64,000 bases of DNA. Source: Kaistia dalseonensis. Its GTDB lineage: Bacteria; Pseudomonadota; Alphaproteobacteria; Rhizobiales; Kaistiaceae. Shown piece after piece: positions 46,471 through 53,992 of the stretch. The notes beneath the pieces were generated by a model. The model searched no databases. It worked only from the letters and a program-made list of their open reading frames with translations, and had not been told where the DNA came from. Positions within the stretch are counted from its first letter, which is position 1, and each line of letters opens with the position of its first letter. A program made the translations under genes and the position numbers. The DNA is taken from assembly GCF_030814715.1 (NCBI RefSeq), contig NZ_JAUSVO010000002.1:744001-808000 (forward strand), read 5' to 3'.

Positions 46471-47433
46471 CTAAGGCTGGGCGGGATTGCTCGGCGCGAC
46501 TTCCTCGGCGAGTTCGTCGGGCACCCCCGGCGGCGTGCGGGTCTGCTCGCGGAAGAATATGAAGAGGCCCGAGGCGATGATGATCGCCGCTCCGATCAGT
46601 ACGCTCATCTTCGGCGTGTCGTTGAAGAAGATGTAGCCGAAGATTACCGCCCAGATCAGCATCGTATACTGGTAGGGCACGACCACAGAGGCGGGGGCGA
46701 GCTTCAGCGAACGGTTGACGCAGAAACTCGCGAACAGGGCGACCACGCCGAGGAGCAGCAGCAGCGCCAGATCGCGCGGGGTCGGCGTAACCCACTGGAA
46801 GGGTGCGAGGACCGCGCCGGCCAGGAAAGCCGCGCCGGTCGAGAAGACGAGCAGCGTGCTGTCGGCCGTCCCGCGCAATTGCCGCGTCACGATCATCAAT
46901 ACGGAATAGACGAAGCTGCCGGTAATCGCGATCAGCGCCGGCCAGCTCAATGTCGACGAGGACGGATTGAGCACGATGATCACGCCGACGAAGCCGACCA
47001 GGATCGCGGCCCAGCGGGCGCCATCGATCTTCTCCTTCAGGAAGATCGCGGACATGGCCGCGACATAGATCGGGCCCGCGAGATAATAGGTCATCGTGTC
47101 GGCGAGCGGCATGTAGCTGACCGCCCAGTAGAAAAAGCCGATCTCGGTCGTCGAGAGCGCGACGCGCAGCAGTTGCAACCCCCGATGCGGGGCGTGGAGC
47201 AGGGCGCCGATGCCGCCATCGCGATGGGCGAAGGGCGCCAGCACGATCAGCGCGCCGAGCGAGCGGACGAGCAGGATCATGCCGACGGAATAGGCCCCGA
47301 CCAGCCATTTCCCCATCGCGTCATTGATCGAATAGAGCAGGATGCCGAGCACCATCAGCCCGATGCCGAGAGTGGTTCCCGACAAGGCGAAGGATGACGA
47401 GTGGGAAGCAGCGGGGCGAGGCAAGGACGACAT
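46471..47433 (-). CDS. EamA/DMT-family transporter
   Basis: A 320-residue inner-membrane protein with ten predicted helices in two EamA repeats (GIGLMVLGILLYSINDAMGK at the start and FCVNRSLKLAPASVVVPYQY in the second half). Members are often exporters of metabolites or amino acids. It ends 33 bases before the GNAT/C39 gene on the same strand and is probably the first gene of that operon. The ATG at 47433 is preferred over a TTG two codons earlier. Confidence 0.85.
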   Translation of the reverse strand: MSSLPRPAASHSSSFALSGTTLGIGLMVLGILLYSINDAMGKWLVGAYSVGMILLVRSLGALIVLAPFAHRDGGIGALLHAPHRGLQLLRVALSTTEIGFFYWAVSYMPLADTMTYYLAGPIYVAAMSAIFLKEKIDGARWAAILVGFVGVIIVLNPSSSTLSWPALIAITGSFVYSVLMIVTRQLRGTADSTLLVFSTGAAFLAGAVLAPFQWVTPTPRDLALLLLLGVVALFASFCVNRSLKLAPASVVVPYQYTMLIWAVIFGYIFFNDTPKMSVLIGAAIIIASGLFIFFREQTRTPPGVPDELAEEVAPSNPAQP

Positions 47434-47754
47434 GAGCAATTCTGGCGATTGAACCGGCAGCTTGCACAGACATTGTGCGATTTCAATAAGGCGGCTAGAA
47501 GAATGTGATCCAGTCGGTCAAATCTCGCGTTCAACAGCGCTCCCGACACGGTCAAATCGAATTTTCAGTTGCTTTTTCGGTGCGAAACCCGCATATACGC
47601 GGCGACGATCATCGTGATCGCGCTGTTCCATGCGCTGAAAATGCATGGTTCTGACCCGCCTGAAGCGGGGCACGACCCCGTCCTCTGATCCTTTCGCGCG
47701 TGGGTCATGACTTCAGACGAGTGCCAAGAGCACTCGCATATTTAGGCTTACTTC
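47434..47754. other. Divergent intergenic region between transporter and DEAD-box helicase genes
   Basis: The region has no gene. On the plus strand it forms the leader of the helicase gene. It includes an AT-rich part (47545-47600), a GGGGC/GCCCC-type hairpin near 47668 and a 7-bp hairpin just before the TTG start. A cold-shock type long leader is plausible. Confidence 0.4.
47718..47736 (+). promoter_or_regulatory. Stem-loop in the leader of the DEAD-box helicase gene
   Basis: CGAGTGC (47718-47724) pairs with GCACTCG (47730-47736) around CAAGA. It ends 18 bases before the TTG start and is next to the TTAGG ribosome binding site (47742-47746). It could regulate translation with temperature. 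Confidence 0.4.
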
Positions 47755-49023
47755 TTGGATCAATTGAACAATTTCGCGGATTTGGCCCTTGCCGAACCGC
47801 TCCTGCGTGCGCTTGACGTGGCCGGCTTGGTTAAGCCGACGCCAATCCAGGCGCAGGCAATCCCCGCCCTTCTCGAAGGTCGCGACATGCTCGGCATAGC
47901 GCAGACCGGAACGGGCAAGACGGCGGCCTTCGGCCTGCCACTTCTCCAACATCTTTCGCGTCGTGCCGACGGCCTCGAGCCGAAGAGTGTTCGTGCTCTC
48001 ATTCTTGCGCCGACGCGCGAACTGGCCATCCAGATCGATGCTGAACTGCGCAAATACGCGAAGTTCCTCGGCATTCGTCACGCGCTCGTCTTTGGCGGCG
48101 TCGGCCATCAGCCGCAGATCCGCTCGCTCGAAAAGGGCGTCGACATTCTCGTCGCCACGCCGGGCCGTCTGCTCGATCACCTGCAGGCGCGCGTCGTGCG
48201 CCTCGACAAGGTGACCCATCTCGTCCTCGACGAGGCGGACCGCATGCTCGACATGGGTTTCGTCCGTGACGTGATGAAGATCGTGGCGCTGCTGCCGCAG
48301 GATCGGCAGTCGCTCCTGTTCTCGGCCACCATGCCGGCCGAGATCGCGCAATTGTCGCGCAAGCTCCTGAAGGATCCGGTCCGGGTCGAGGTGACGCCCG
48401 AGGTCGTGACCGTCGAGCGGATCGAGCAGCGGCTCTACCGCGTTCCGGCAGGCGACAAGCGGCATTTCCTCGTCGATCTCCTCCAGGATCTGGCGATGCA
48501 TCGGGTCATCGTCTTCACGCGGACCAAGCACGGCGCCGATCGCGTCGCGCAGCATCTGCAGAAGGCGAAGATCGAAACGCTGGCGTTGCACGGGAACAAG
48601 TCCCAGGGCGCGCGCCAGAAGGCTCTCGAAGGCTTCAAAGATGGCAGCCTTCGCGTACTCGTCGCGACTGATATTGCGGCGCGCGGCATCGATGTCGCCG
48701 ACGTGACCCATGTCGTGAACTTCGACCTTCCGGATGAACCGGAAGCTTATGTCCACCGCATCGGCCGGACCGCAAGGGCGGGTCGGAGCGGATTGGCCTA
48801 TTCTCTGTTTGACGCTGGCGAAGCATCGCGGCTGAAGGCGATCGAACGGCTGATTCGCCGTCCGATTCCGGAAGTCGTGACGAATTTTAAAGCCCCTCCT
48901 GCCGCTCCTCGCGCCGCTGTCGATTTGCAGCGGGGTGAAAATTCGGCACGCGATGGGCAGCCGATGGAACAAAAGAGCAAGAAAAACCGGTGGCGTGGCC
49001 AACAACGCCGCCGGGCCGCTTGA
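47755..49023 (+). CDS. DEAD-box RNA helicase (RhlE-like), UUG start
   Basis: A 422-residue ATP-dependent RNA helicase that unwinds RNA structures in the cytoplasm, commonly in ribosome assembly and cold shock. Motifs: QTGTGKTAAF, PTRELA, ATPGRLLDHL, DEADRMLDMGF, SATMPAEI, ATDIAARGID, HRIGRTARAG. The C-terminal tail ends with a basic patch (KSKKNRWRGQQRRRAA). No ATG is available at the N-terminus and an in-frame TAG lies four codons upstream, so the start is the TTG at 47755. It is followed by cspA at 53 bases. Confidence 0.92.
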   Translation: MDQLNNFADLALAEPLLRALDVAGLVKPTPIQAQAIPALLEGRDMLGIAQTGTGKTAAFGLPLLQHLSRRADGLEPKSVRALILAPTRELAIQIDAELRKYAKFLGIRHALVFGGVGHQPQIRSLEKGVDILVATPGRLLDHLQARVVRLDKVTHLVLDEADRMLDMGFVRDVMKIVALLPQDRQSLLFSATMPAEIAQLSRKLLKDPVRVEVTPEVVTVERIEQRLYRVPAGDKRHFLVDLLQDLAMHRVIVFTRTKHGADRVAQHLQKAKIETLALHGNKSQGARQKALEGFKDGSLRVLVATDIAARGIDVADVTHVVNFDLPDEPEAYVHRIGRTARAGRSGLAYSLFDAGEASRLKAIERLIRRPIPEVVTNFKAPPAAPRAAVDLQRGENSARDGQPMEQKSKKNRWRGQQRRRAA

Positions 49024-49076
49024 CGACGCGACTGTCGTTAGCAAAGTTCACTACCGCCAGATTGAAGGAGATTTCC

Positions 49077-49283
49077 ATGGCGACGGGTACTGTGAAGTGG
49101 TTTAACGCGACCAAGGGCTACGGATTCATCCAGCCCGATCAGGGTGGTCAGGATGTTTTCGTGCATATCAGCGCCGTTGAGCGCGCTGGTCTGTCGACCT
49201 TGCGCGACGGCGCCAAGATCTCGTACGAGCTCGAGACCGATCGTCGTGGCAAGACGTCCGCGACGAATCTGAAGGTCTCCTAA
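49077..49283 (+). CDS. Cold-shock protein (CspA family)
   Basis: A 68-residue cold-shock domain RNA chaperone with RNP1 KGYGFIQPD and RNP2 DVFVHIS. It begins [14 protein letters not shown] after the strong GAAGGAG. The length is standard. It sits between the DEAD-box helicase and the IF-1 homolog, and these three together suggest cold-shock translation control. It probably binds single-stranded RNA to melt secondary structure. Confidence 0.95.
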   Translation: MATGTVKWFNATKGYGFIQPDQGGQDVFVHISAVERAGLSTLRDGAKISYELETDRRGKTSATNLKVS

Positions 49284-49297
49284 GGAAAATAAGACCC

Positions 49298-49579
49298 ATG
49301 GCGAAGGAAGAAGCGCTCGAATTCGAGGGGACGGTCGTCGAGGTTCTCCCCGACGCGAAGTTCCGGGTTGAACTCGAGAACGGGCATGTCGTCGTCGCCT
49401 ACACCGCGGGCCGGATGAAGAAGAACCGAATCAAGACGCTGGCGGGCGACCGCGTAACCGTCGAGATGACGCCATACGATCTCGATCGGGCGCGGCTGGT
49501 CTTCCGGCACAAGGGTGACGCGGTGGCTCCGCCCACCTCGAAAACACCCTTCCGTGGCGGGGCGGCGCGGCGTCGCTGA
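49298..49579 (+). CDS. infA: Translation initiation factor IF-1-like protein with C-terminal tail
   Basis: An S1/OB-fold protein with the IF-1 core ([20 protein letters not shown], then [20 protein letters not shown] and [12 protein letters not shown]) in residues 1-72. Unlike the 72-residue canonical IF-1, it has a basic extension of about 20 residues ([17 protein letters not shown]). It lies 14 bases after cspA and is followed by a strong terminator. It may be the cold-shock IF-1 paralog or the only IF-1; another copy elsewhere cannot be excluded. Confidence 0.85.
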   Translation: MAKEEALEFEGTVVEVLPDAKFRVELENGHVVVAYTAGRMKKNRIKTLAGDRVTVEMTPYDLDRARLVFRHKGDAVAPPTSKTPFRGGAARRR

Positions 49580-49606
49580 CATCCGACGCTGGGTTTGACG
49601 AATCCC

Positions 49607-49637
49607 GGCCGGCGCGAGCTATCGCGCCGGCCTTTTG
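49607..49637 (+). terminator. Intrinsic terminator after the cspA-infA genes
   Basis: A perfect 11-bp GC-rich stem (GGCCGGCGCGA with TCGCGCCGGCC) with a GCTA loop, followed by TTTTGTTG, starts 28 bases after the infA stop. It is a strong factor-independent terminator. Confidence 0.9.
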
Positions 49638-49699
49638 TTGTGCGCCGCAGCGAAACGAGGCCGGAAACGGGCGATTGCCCACAAGGCTCTTGCATCGCG

Positions 49700-49896
49700 A
49701 AACGGATGCCCTTATTCTGCCTTTATCGCATCGAGCGGACGAGATGGTCTGGATTGATGTGTTTGAACTCTATTGAAGTTATCTGATACGTCTTTCTAGT
49801 TGGAATTGATGAGTTCGGGCATTTTTGGTCCGGGCAAGAGGTTATTAGTATTAAGATATAGATGTGCCGCCGGCCCTTGGCCGGCGGTTTCTTTTT
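49700..49896 (+). ncRNA. Possible small RNA between two terminators
   Basis: Between the infA terminator (49607-49637) and a second strong terminator (49867-49896) there are 230 bases with no open frame. The part from about 49700 to 49860 is strikingly AT-rich for this genome (for example TTGAACTCTATTGAAG and GTTATTAGTATTAAGATATA). A terminator with nothing annotated before it is a common sign of a small RNA gene. The boundaries and promoter are unknown. Confidence 0.3.
49867..49896 (+). terminator. Second intrinsic terminator with no annotated gene upstream
   Basis: CCGCCGGCC (49867-49875) and GGCCGGCGG (49879-49887) form a perfect 9-bp stem with a CTT loop, followed by TTTCTTTTT. It is strong and directional. 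It does not belong to the upstream infA terminator, so an RNA should end here. Confidence 0.88.
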
Positions 49897-50036
49897 GTGC
49901 GTTGCGATGAGCGGCGAGGCCATCTTTCCCATCGCGACCGGCGCGGCTATAGCTGCGAGGCCCGTGCGGCTCGATCGCGCGGCGCGGAGGACGGCATTTT
50001 CGACAGCAGGGAACCGAGGTTCCAGGGAGAAGGCTT

Positions 50037-50504
50037 ATGCTGAAGGCGCTTCGCAGCTTCCTTTCCGAACTGACCGGCGCCGATGAAGAACGGCGTTTCA
50101 GCGAGGACGACCATCGGCTGGCTGCGGCCGCGCTGCTCTATCATGTGATCGCCGTGGACGGCTCGGTCTCCGAGAAGGAACGGACGCGGCTGCATGATCT
50201 GCTGAAGGCGCGCTATGCGCTTGCCGAGGAAGAGACCGAGGACCTGATCCGCGAGGCGGAGACGGCCGATGACGAGGCCGTCGATCTCTATCGCTTCACG
50301 AGCATCCTCAAGGATCGCCTCGACGATGACGGCCGCGAGCAGATCATCGCCATGATGTGGGACCTCGTCTACCAGGATGACCACGTGCATGAATTCGAGG
50401 AGAACGTGATCTGGCGGGTCGCGGAACTCCTGGGCGTTTCGAGCCGCGAGCGCATCCGCCTGAAGAAGATCATTCAGTCGGGCGGCGCGCCGGTCCTGAG
50501 CTGA
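50037..50504 (+). CDS. TerB-family tellurite resistance-like protein
   Basis: A 155-residue cytoplasmic helical protein of the TerB family (LAAAALLYHVIAVDGSVSEK near the middle of helix 1, DDDGREQIIAMMWDLVYQDD for the acidic helix and the DHVHEFEENVIWRVAELLGVS part). TerB proteins bind metal ions and act in membrane or stress complexes; other ter genes are absent here, so a lone TerB is likely a stress sensor. The ATG follows GGGAGAAGGC. Confidence 0.85.
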   Translation: MLKALRSFLSELTGADEERRFSEDDHRLAAAALLYHVIAVDGSVSEKERTRLHDLLKARYALAEEETEDLIREAETADDEAVDLYRFTSILKDRLDDDGREQIIAMMWDLVYQDDHVHEFEENVIWRVAELLGVSSRERIRLKKIIQSGGAPVLS

Positions 50505-50577
50505 GGACCGGCATTGGCGGATTGAGAACGATCGTCTAGCATCGGCGATATCACCTTGTTGCGCCGCAGCGGAGCCG

Positions 50578-51306
50578 ATGAAGCCGCCCGTCCTGATCGT
50601 CCTCCATCAAGAGCATTCCACCCCCGGCCGTGTTGGCCAGCGGCTAGTCGCTCGGGGGCATAAGCTCGATATTCGCCGGCCCCGCTTCGGCGATGCCCTC
50701 CCTGCGACGCTCGACGGGCATGCCGGCGCGATCGTCTTCGGCGGCCCGATGAGCGCCAATGACGATGAGCCCTATGTCCGCGGCGAGATCGACTGGCTGC
50801 GGGTTGCGCTGGCCGAGGAGGCGCCGCTCCTCGGCATATGCCTGGGCGCGCAGATGCTCGCCCGCCATCTCGGCGCCAGGGTCAGCCGGCGGCCCGATGG
50901 GCTGGTCGAGATCGGCTATTATCCGCTCCGCGCCACCGAGGCTGGCCAGGCGCTCTGCACCTGGCCGCAGCAGATCTACCAGTGGCACAATGAAGGCTTC
51001 GAACTGCCGGCCGGCGCGACGCTGCTCGCGGCGGGCGATCTGTTCCAGAACCAGGCCTTTCGCTACGGGCCGTCCGCCTTCGCGTTCCAGTTCCATATCG
51101 AGCTGACGCTGGCCATGATGGTGCGGTGGACGACACGCGGCGCCGAGCGGTTTTCGCTGCCGGGAGCCCAGGAGCGCCGCCATCATATCGAGGGCCGGGC
51201 GCTCTACGACGTCGAGAGTTCCGCCTTTCTCGACGCGTTCCTCGATGTCTGGCTCGCTCTGCCGCGGCAGGGCCGCGACGCCCGCCTCGGCATGGCGGCG
51301 GAATAG
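50578..51306 (+). CDS. Class I glutamine amidotransferase-like protein
   Basis: A 242-residue protein with the amidotransferase triad: Cys88 in LLGICLGAQ, His173 and Glu175 in FQFHIEL. The N-terminal VLIVLHQEHSTPGRVGQ and WHNEGFELP complete the type found in GuaA-like or gamma-glutamyl hydrolase-like stand-alone enzymes. No synthase partner is adjacent, so it may be a hydrolase or a carbon-nitrogen ligase partner. The ATG follows GGAGCCG. Confidence 0.8.
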   Translation: MKPPVLIVLHQEHSTPGRVGQRLVARGHKLDIRRPRFGDALPATLDGHAGAIVFGGPMSANDDEPYVRGEIDWLRVALAEEAPLLGICLGAQMLARHLGARVSRRPDGLVEIGYYPLRATEAGQALCTWPQQIYQWHNEGFELPAGATLLAAGDLFQNQAFRYGPSAFAFQFHIELTLAMMVRWTTRGAERFSLPGAQERRHHIEGRALYDVESSAFLDAFLDVWLALPRQGRDARLGMAAE

Positions 51307-51330
51307 CCGGAACGGGCCGAGGCACCGCTC

Positions 51331-51362
51331 GGGCCCTCATCGCCATCGGCGATGGCGGGCCC
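51331..51362. terminator. Hairpin between convergent amidotransferase and SDR genes
   Basis: GGGCCC (51331-51336) and GGGCCC (51357-51362) enclose CATCGCC/GGCGATG with an ATC loop, giving a long stem. It sits 25 bases after one stop and 28 before the other gene's stop, and may stop transcripts from both sides. No T-run follows. Confidence 0.4.
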
Positions 51363-51389
51363 GAAGAGGCAGGGCGGCCAAAGTCGAGG

Positions 51390-52199
51390 TTACAGGCCGG
51401 GCCACATCCCGCCAACGAGTCTCAGATTGGCGCCGGTGATGTAGCTGGCGCGCGGGCTGACGAGGAACGAGACGGCGTCGGCGATTTCTTCGAGCGTTCC
51501 GACCCGCCCCAACGGAACGTCGGCAAACATCGGCAGCACGATCCGCTCGATGTCCGGCCATGGCGCGTCCGCCGCCAGCCCTTCATTCAACGCGACTTTG
51601 CGGAAGGCTTCATCGAGGCTGGCGCTATGGATTGTTCCCGGCGAGACGGTGTTTGCCGTAATGCCGTCCAATGCGACGGCCTTCGCCAGCGAGGCCGTCA
51701 TGGCGATCATGGCCGCCTTGGCTGCAGCATAGTCCGGCCTTCTGGCCGGCGGCATCAAAGCCGCAAGGCTGGAGATGTTGACGATCCTTCCCCATTTTGC
51801 CGCCCGCATGCCCGGCAGCAGGCGGGTCGTGACCCGCACCGCGGCGAGGACGTTTCGATCATAACCCGCTGCCCATGTCTCCGGGCGGGTCGTTGACCAG
51901 TCCTCCGTTTCGCCGGAACCGCCCGCATTGTTGATCAATATCTCGACTGGCCTCACGAGGGCCTGCGTCTGGTCGACGAGACGTTGCACGTCGCCTTCGT
52001 GGGTCAGATCGCCGACCACGGCGTGGGCACGGCCGCCTCGACCCTTGATATCCTCGGCGACTTCCTCGGTTCTTGTTCGGTTGCGACCGTGGACGATTAC
52101 GATCGCGCCTTCTCGCGCGAGCCCCCGGGCGATTGCTTCGCCGATCCCTTTACTGCTGCCGGTGATCAGAGCGACCTTGCCGTCTAGGTTCAAATCCAT
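51390..52199 (-). CDS. Short-chain dehydrogenase/reductase
   Basis: A 269-residue classical SDR oxidoreductase. The nucleotide loop TGSSKGIGEAIARG, the NNAG motif in ILINNAGGSG and the catalytic Tyr-x3-Lys as PDYAAAKAAMIA are present, with Ser in VNISSL. I start it at MDLNLDGKVALITG (ATG 52199, GGGGAA upstream); an ATG five codons further (52214) is possible. It is divergent from hxlR with a 48-base gap, a layout in which the regulator often controls the dehydrogenase. The substrate is unknown. Confidence 0.82.
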   Translation of the reverse strand: MDLNLDGKVALITGSSKGIGEAIARGLAREGAIVIVHGRNRTRTEEVAEDIKGRGGRAHAVVGDLTHEGDVQRLVDQTQALVRPVEILINNAGGSGETEDWSTTRPETWAAGYDRNVLAAVRVTTRLLPGMRAAKWGRIVNISSLAALMPPARRPDYAAAKAAMIAMTASLAKAVALDGITANTVSPGTIHSASLDEAFRKVALNEGLAADAPWPDIERIVLPMFADVPLGRVGTLEEIADAVSFLVSPRASYITGANLRLVGGMWPGL

Positions 52200-52247
52200 C
52201 GCATGTTTCCCCATATGCCTGTCCGGAGCCCATAGAAGGACAGGTCG

Positions 52248-52628
52248 ATGGAAGAGGCCATTACGCACCTTAAAGTGCCCATCGAGCACGAAGACCGGCG
52301 CACTTGTCTTGGCCCGGACGGATCGGCGGCGCATGTTTCCCGAGTTATCCAGATGCTGAGTGGACGATGGAAGCTGCCGATCCTGTTTCGCCTGTTCGCA
52401 GAACCGACGATGCGGAGCTCGCAATTATTGCGGGATATACCGGGGATCTCACAGAAGATGCTGACGCAGCATCTCAGGCAATTGGAGCAGGACGGCCTGG
52501 TCGCAAGGCAGGATTTCCAGGAGCAGCCGCCGCATGTCGCATATGAAGTGACCGCTTCCGGCCGGGCGCTCATGCCGGCGCTGATCGCGGTGAGGGAGTT
52601 CGCGCGTCAACACACTGAGGCGGAATGA
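52248..52628 (+). CDS. HxlR-family transcriptional regulator
   Basis: A 126-residue winged-helix regulator with VIQMLSGRWKLPILFRLF for helix 1 and the wing, then SQLLRDIPGISQKMLTQHLR for the recognition helix, and a DGLVARQDF wing. The Cys20 at the start (RRTCLGPDGSA) is typical of redox- or quinone-sensing HxlR proteins such as YodB. It is divergent from the SDR gene with overlapping promoters. It probably senses electrophiles and controls its neighbour. Confidence 0.9.
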   Translation: MEEAITHLKVPIEHEDRRTCLGPDGSAAHVSRVIQMLSGRWKLPILFRLFAEPTMRSSQLLRDIPGISQKMLTQHLRQLEQDGLVARQDFQEQPPHVAYEVTASGRALMPALIAVREFARQHTEAE

Positions 52629-52762
52629 TGAATGCCGGGCTTGCCGCGCGAAAGGCGGCCCGGCAACGGCGTGAGGGTCCGTCCTGCCGGCCCCGGGGGG
52701 CAGCGGGCGCATGCCAAGCTTCGTGCCCATGATAGCCTCGGGCCGCGATCGCCGTTGCAGAA

Positions 52763-52778
52763 TGCGAGAGGTCTCGCA
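52763..52778. repeat. Operator-like palindrome in the intergenic region
   Basis: TGCGAGA-GG-TCTCGCA is a perfect 7-bp inverted repeat with a two-base spacer. AGAGGTC here also recurs inverted as GACCTCT at 52792-52798. It could be a regulator binding site. Confidence 0.35.
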
Positions 52779-52948
52779 AATTGCAATGCGCGACCTCTGA
52801 ATCGAACGTTAACCTTACCTAGATGTGGCGATTTTCAGTCGAACTTGATCCAGATCTGGTGGCTCATGACGCCGATCGGCTTGGCAGGCGGATTGCGACT
52901 GTAAGGCCAAGCTGATGTTCAGGTATTGCGTAGTCAGCTCGATTCGGA

Positions 52949-52992
52949 CGGAGAGGGGTTACAACCGAGACCCCCGGGCCAACCCCTCTCCG
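52949..52992. repeat. Perfect 12-bp inverted repeat with 20-base spacer
   Basis: CGGAGAGGGGTT (52949-52960) matches AACCCCTCTCCG (52981-52992) exactly as an inverted repeat. It lies 107 bases before the kinase start. It can be a stable hairpin, part of a leader or an operator. Confidence 0.5.
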
Positions 52993-53098
52993 CTCCGCCC
53001 TGATATCCCCTTGCGTCCTCTGCCGACACCGGGTTGAGATAGGGCTGCGACGAGGTCCCTTGTCGCGTGACATCCCTCCCAGTCCGGAACGCCCGTTC

Positions 53099-53992
53099 AT
53101 GTCGGACCACAGAGATCCGCGCGCCCTCGCCGCGTCGCTCGCCTTCTGGAGCAGGCCGGTCGATCCCCAGCCCCTGCCGGGCGGGCTCACCAACACCAAT
53201 TTCGTCGTCGAGGATCAGGGGCGCAAATTCGTCGTCCGCATCGGTGGCGATATTCCCGTGCATGGCATCGTGCGGGCGAACGAACTTGCGGCCAGCCAGG
53301 CGGCCGCGTCGGCCGGCGTTTCGCCCATTGTCGCCTATGCCGAGCCCGGTGCGCTGGTCATGGATTTCATCGAGGGCAGCACCTTCACGCCCGAGGACAT
53401 CCGCGATCCGCGCAACCTGCCGCGGCTGGTCCAGCTCGTTCGCCGGGCGCATCGCGATATTCCGCGCTTCTTCCGCGGCCCGGCGCCGATGTTCTGGGCC
53501 TTCCAGGTGATCCGCGACTACACCCACCAGCTCGAGGACGATGAGAGCCATTATCTGCCGATGCTGGTCGACCTGCTCGATGCGGCCGACCGGCTCGAGG
53601 TCGCCGTCGGCCCGATCGAGCTGGTCTTCGGCCATAATGATCTTCTGGCCGCCAATTTCATCGATGACGGCACGCGGCTCTGGCTGGTCGACTGGGATTA
53701 TGCCGGCTTCAACTCGCCGCTCTTCGATCTCGGCGGTCTCGCCTCCAACAGCGCGCTCGGCGAGGACGCGCGCGACAGGCTGCTGGAACTCTATTTCGAG
53801 CGGCCGGTCACCGACGAGCTGCGCCGCAAATCGGCCGCGATGACGGCAGCCTCCCTGCTGCGCGAGGCGATGTGGAGCATGGTGTCCGAAATGCACAGCC
53901 CGCTCAACTTCAACTACGAAGCCTACACCCACGAATATCTCACGCGCTTCAAGGCGGCGCTGGCGCTGTTCGATGTGATGGAACGCACATGA
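53099..53992 (+). CDS. Choline/ethanolamine kinase-like phosphotransferase
   Basis: A 297-residue APH/choline-kinase fold protein. The Brenner motif GHNDLLAANFI and the metal-binding WLVDWDYAGF are present, with GGLTNTNFVVEDQGRKFVVR for the nucleotide loop. I start it at ATG 53099 (MSDHRDP); an upstream TTG frame start adds 13 residues. It overlaps the flavoprotein gene by four bases (ATGA). It may phosphorylate choline, a methylated amine or a related compound, in line with its partner. The substrate is inferred. Confidence 0.8.
   Translation: MSDHRDPRALAASLAFWSRPVDPQPLPGGLTNTNFVVEDQGRKFVVRIGGDIPVHGIVRANELAASQAAASAGVSPIVAYAEPGALVMDFIEGSTFTPEDIRDPRNLPRLVQLVRRAHRDIPRFFRGPAPMFWAFQVIRDYTHQLEDDESHYLPMLVDLLDAADRLEVAVGPIELVFGHNDLLAANFIDDGTRLWLVDWDYAGFNSPLFDLGGLASNSALGEDARDRLLELYFERPVTDELRRKSAAMTAASLLREAMWSMVSEMHSPLNFNYEAYTHEYLTRFKAALALFDVMERT

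Larger units (their letters stand above)
52629..53098. other. 470-base intergenic region with inverted repeats
   Basis: No gene is convincing. The region has two inverted repeats (52763-52778 and 52949-52992), AT-rich TTAACCTTACCTAGATGTGG at 52807, and the leader for the kinase gene at 53099. I see no DnaA boxes, insertion sequence ends or tRNA-like structure. Confidence 0.5.
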
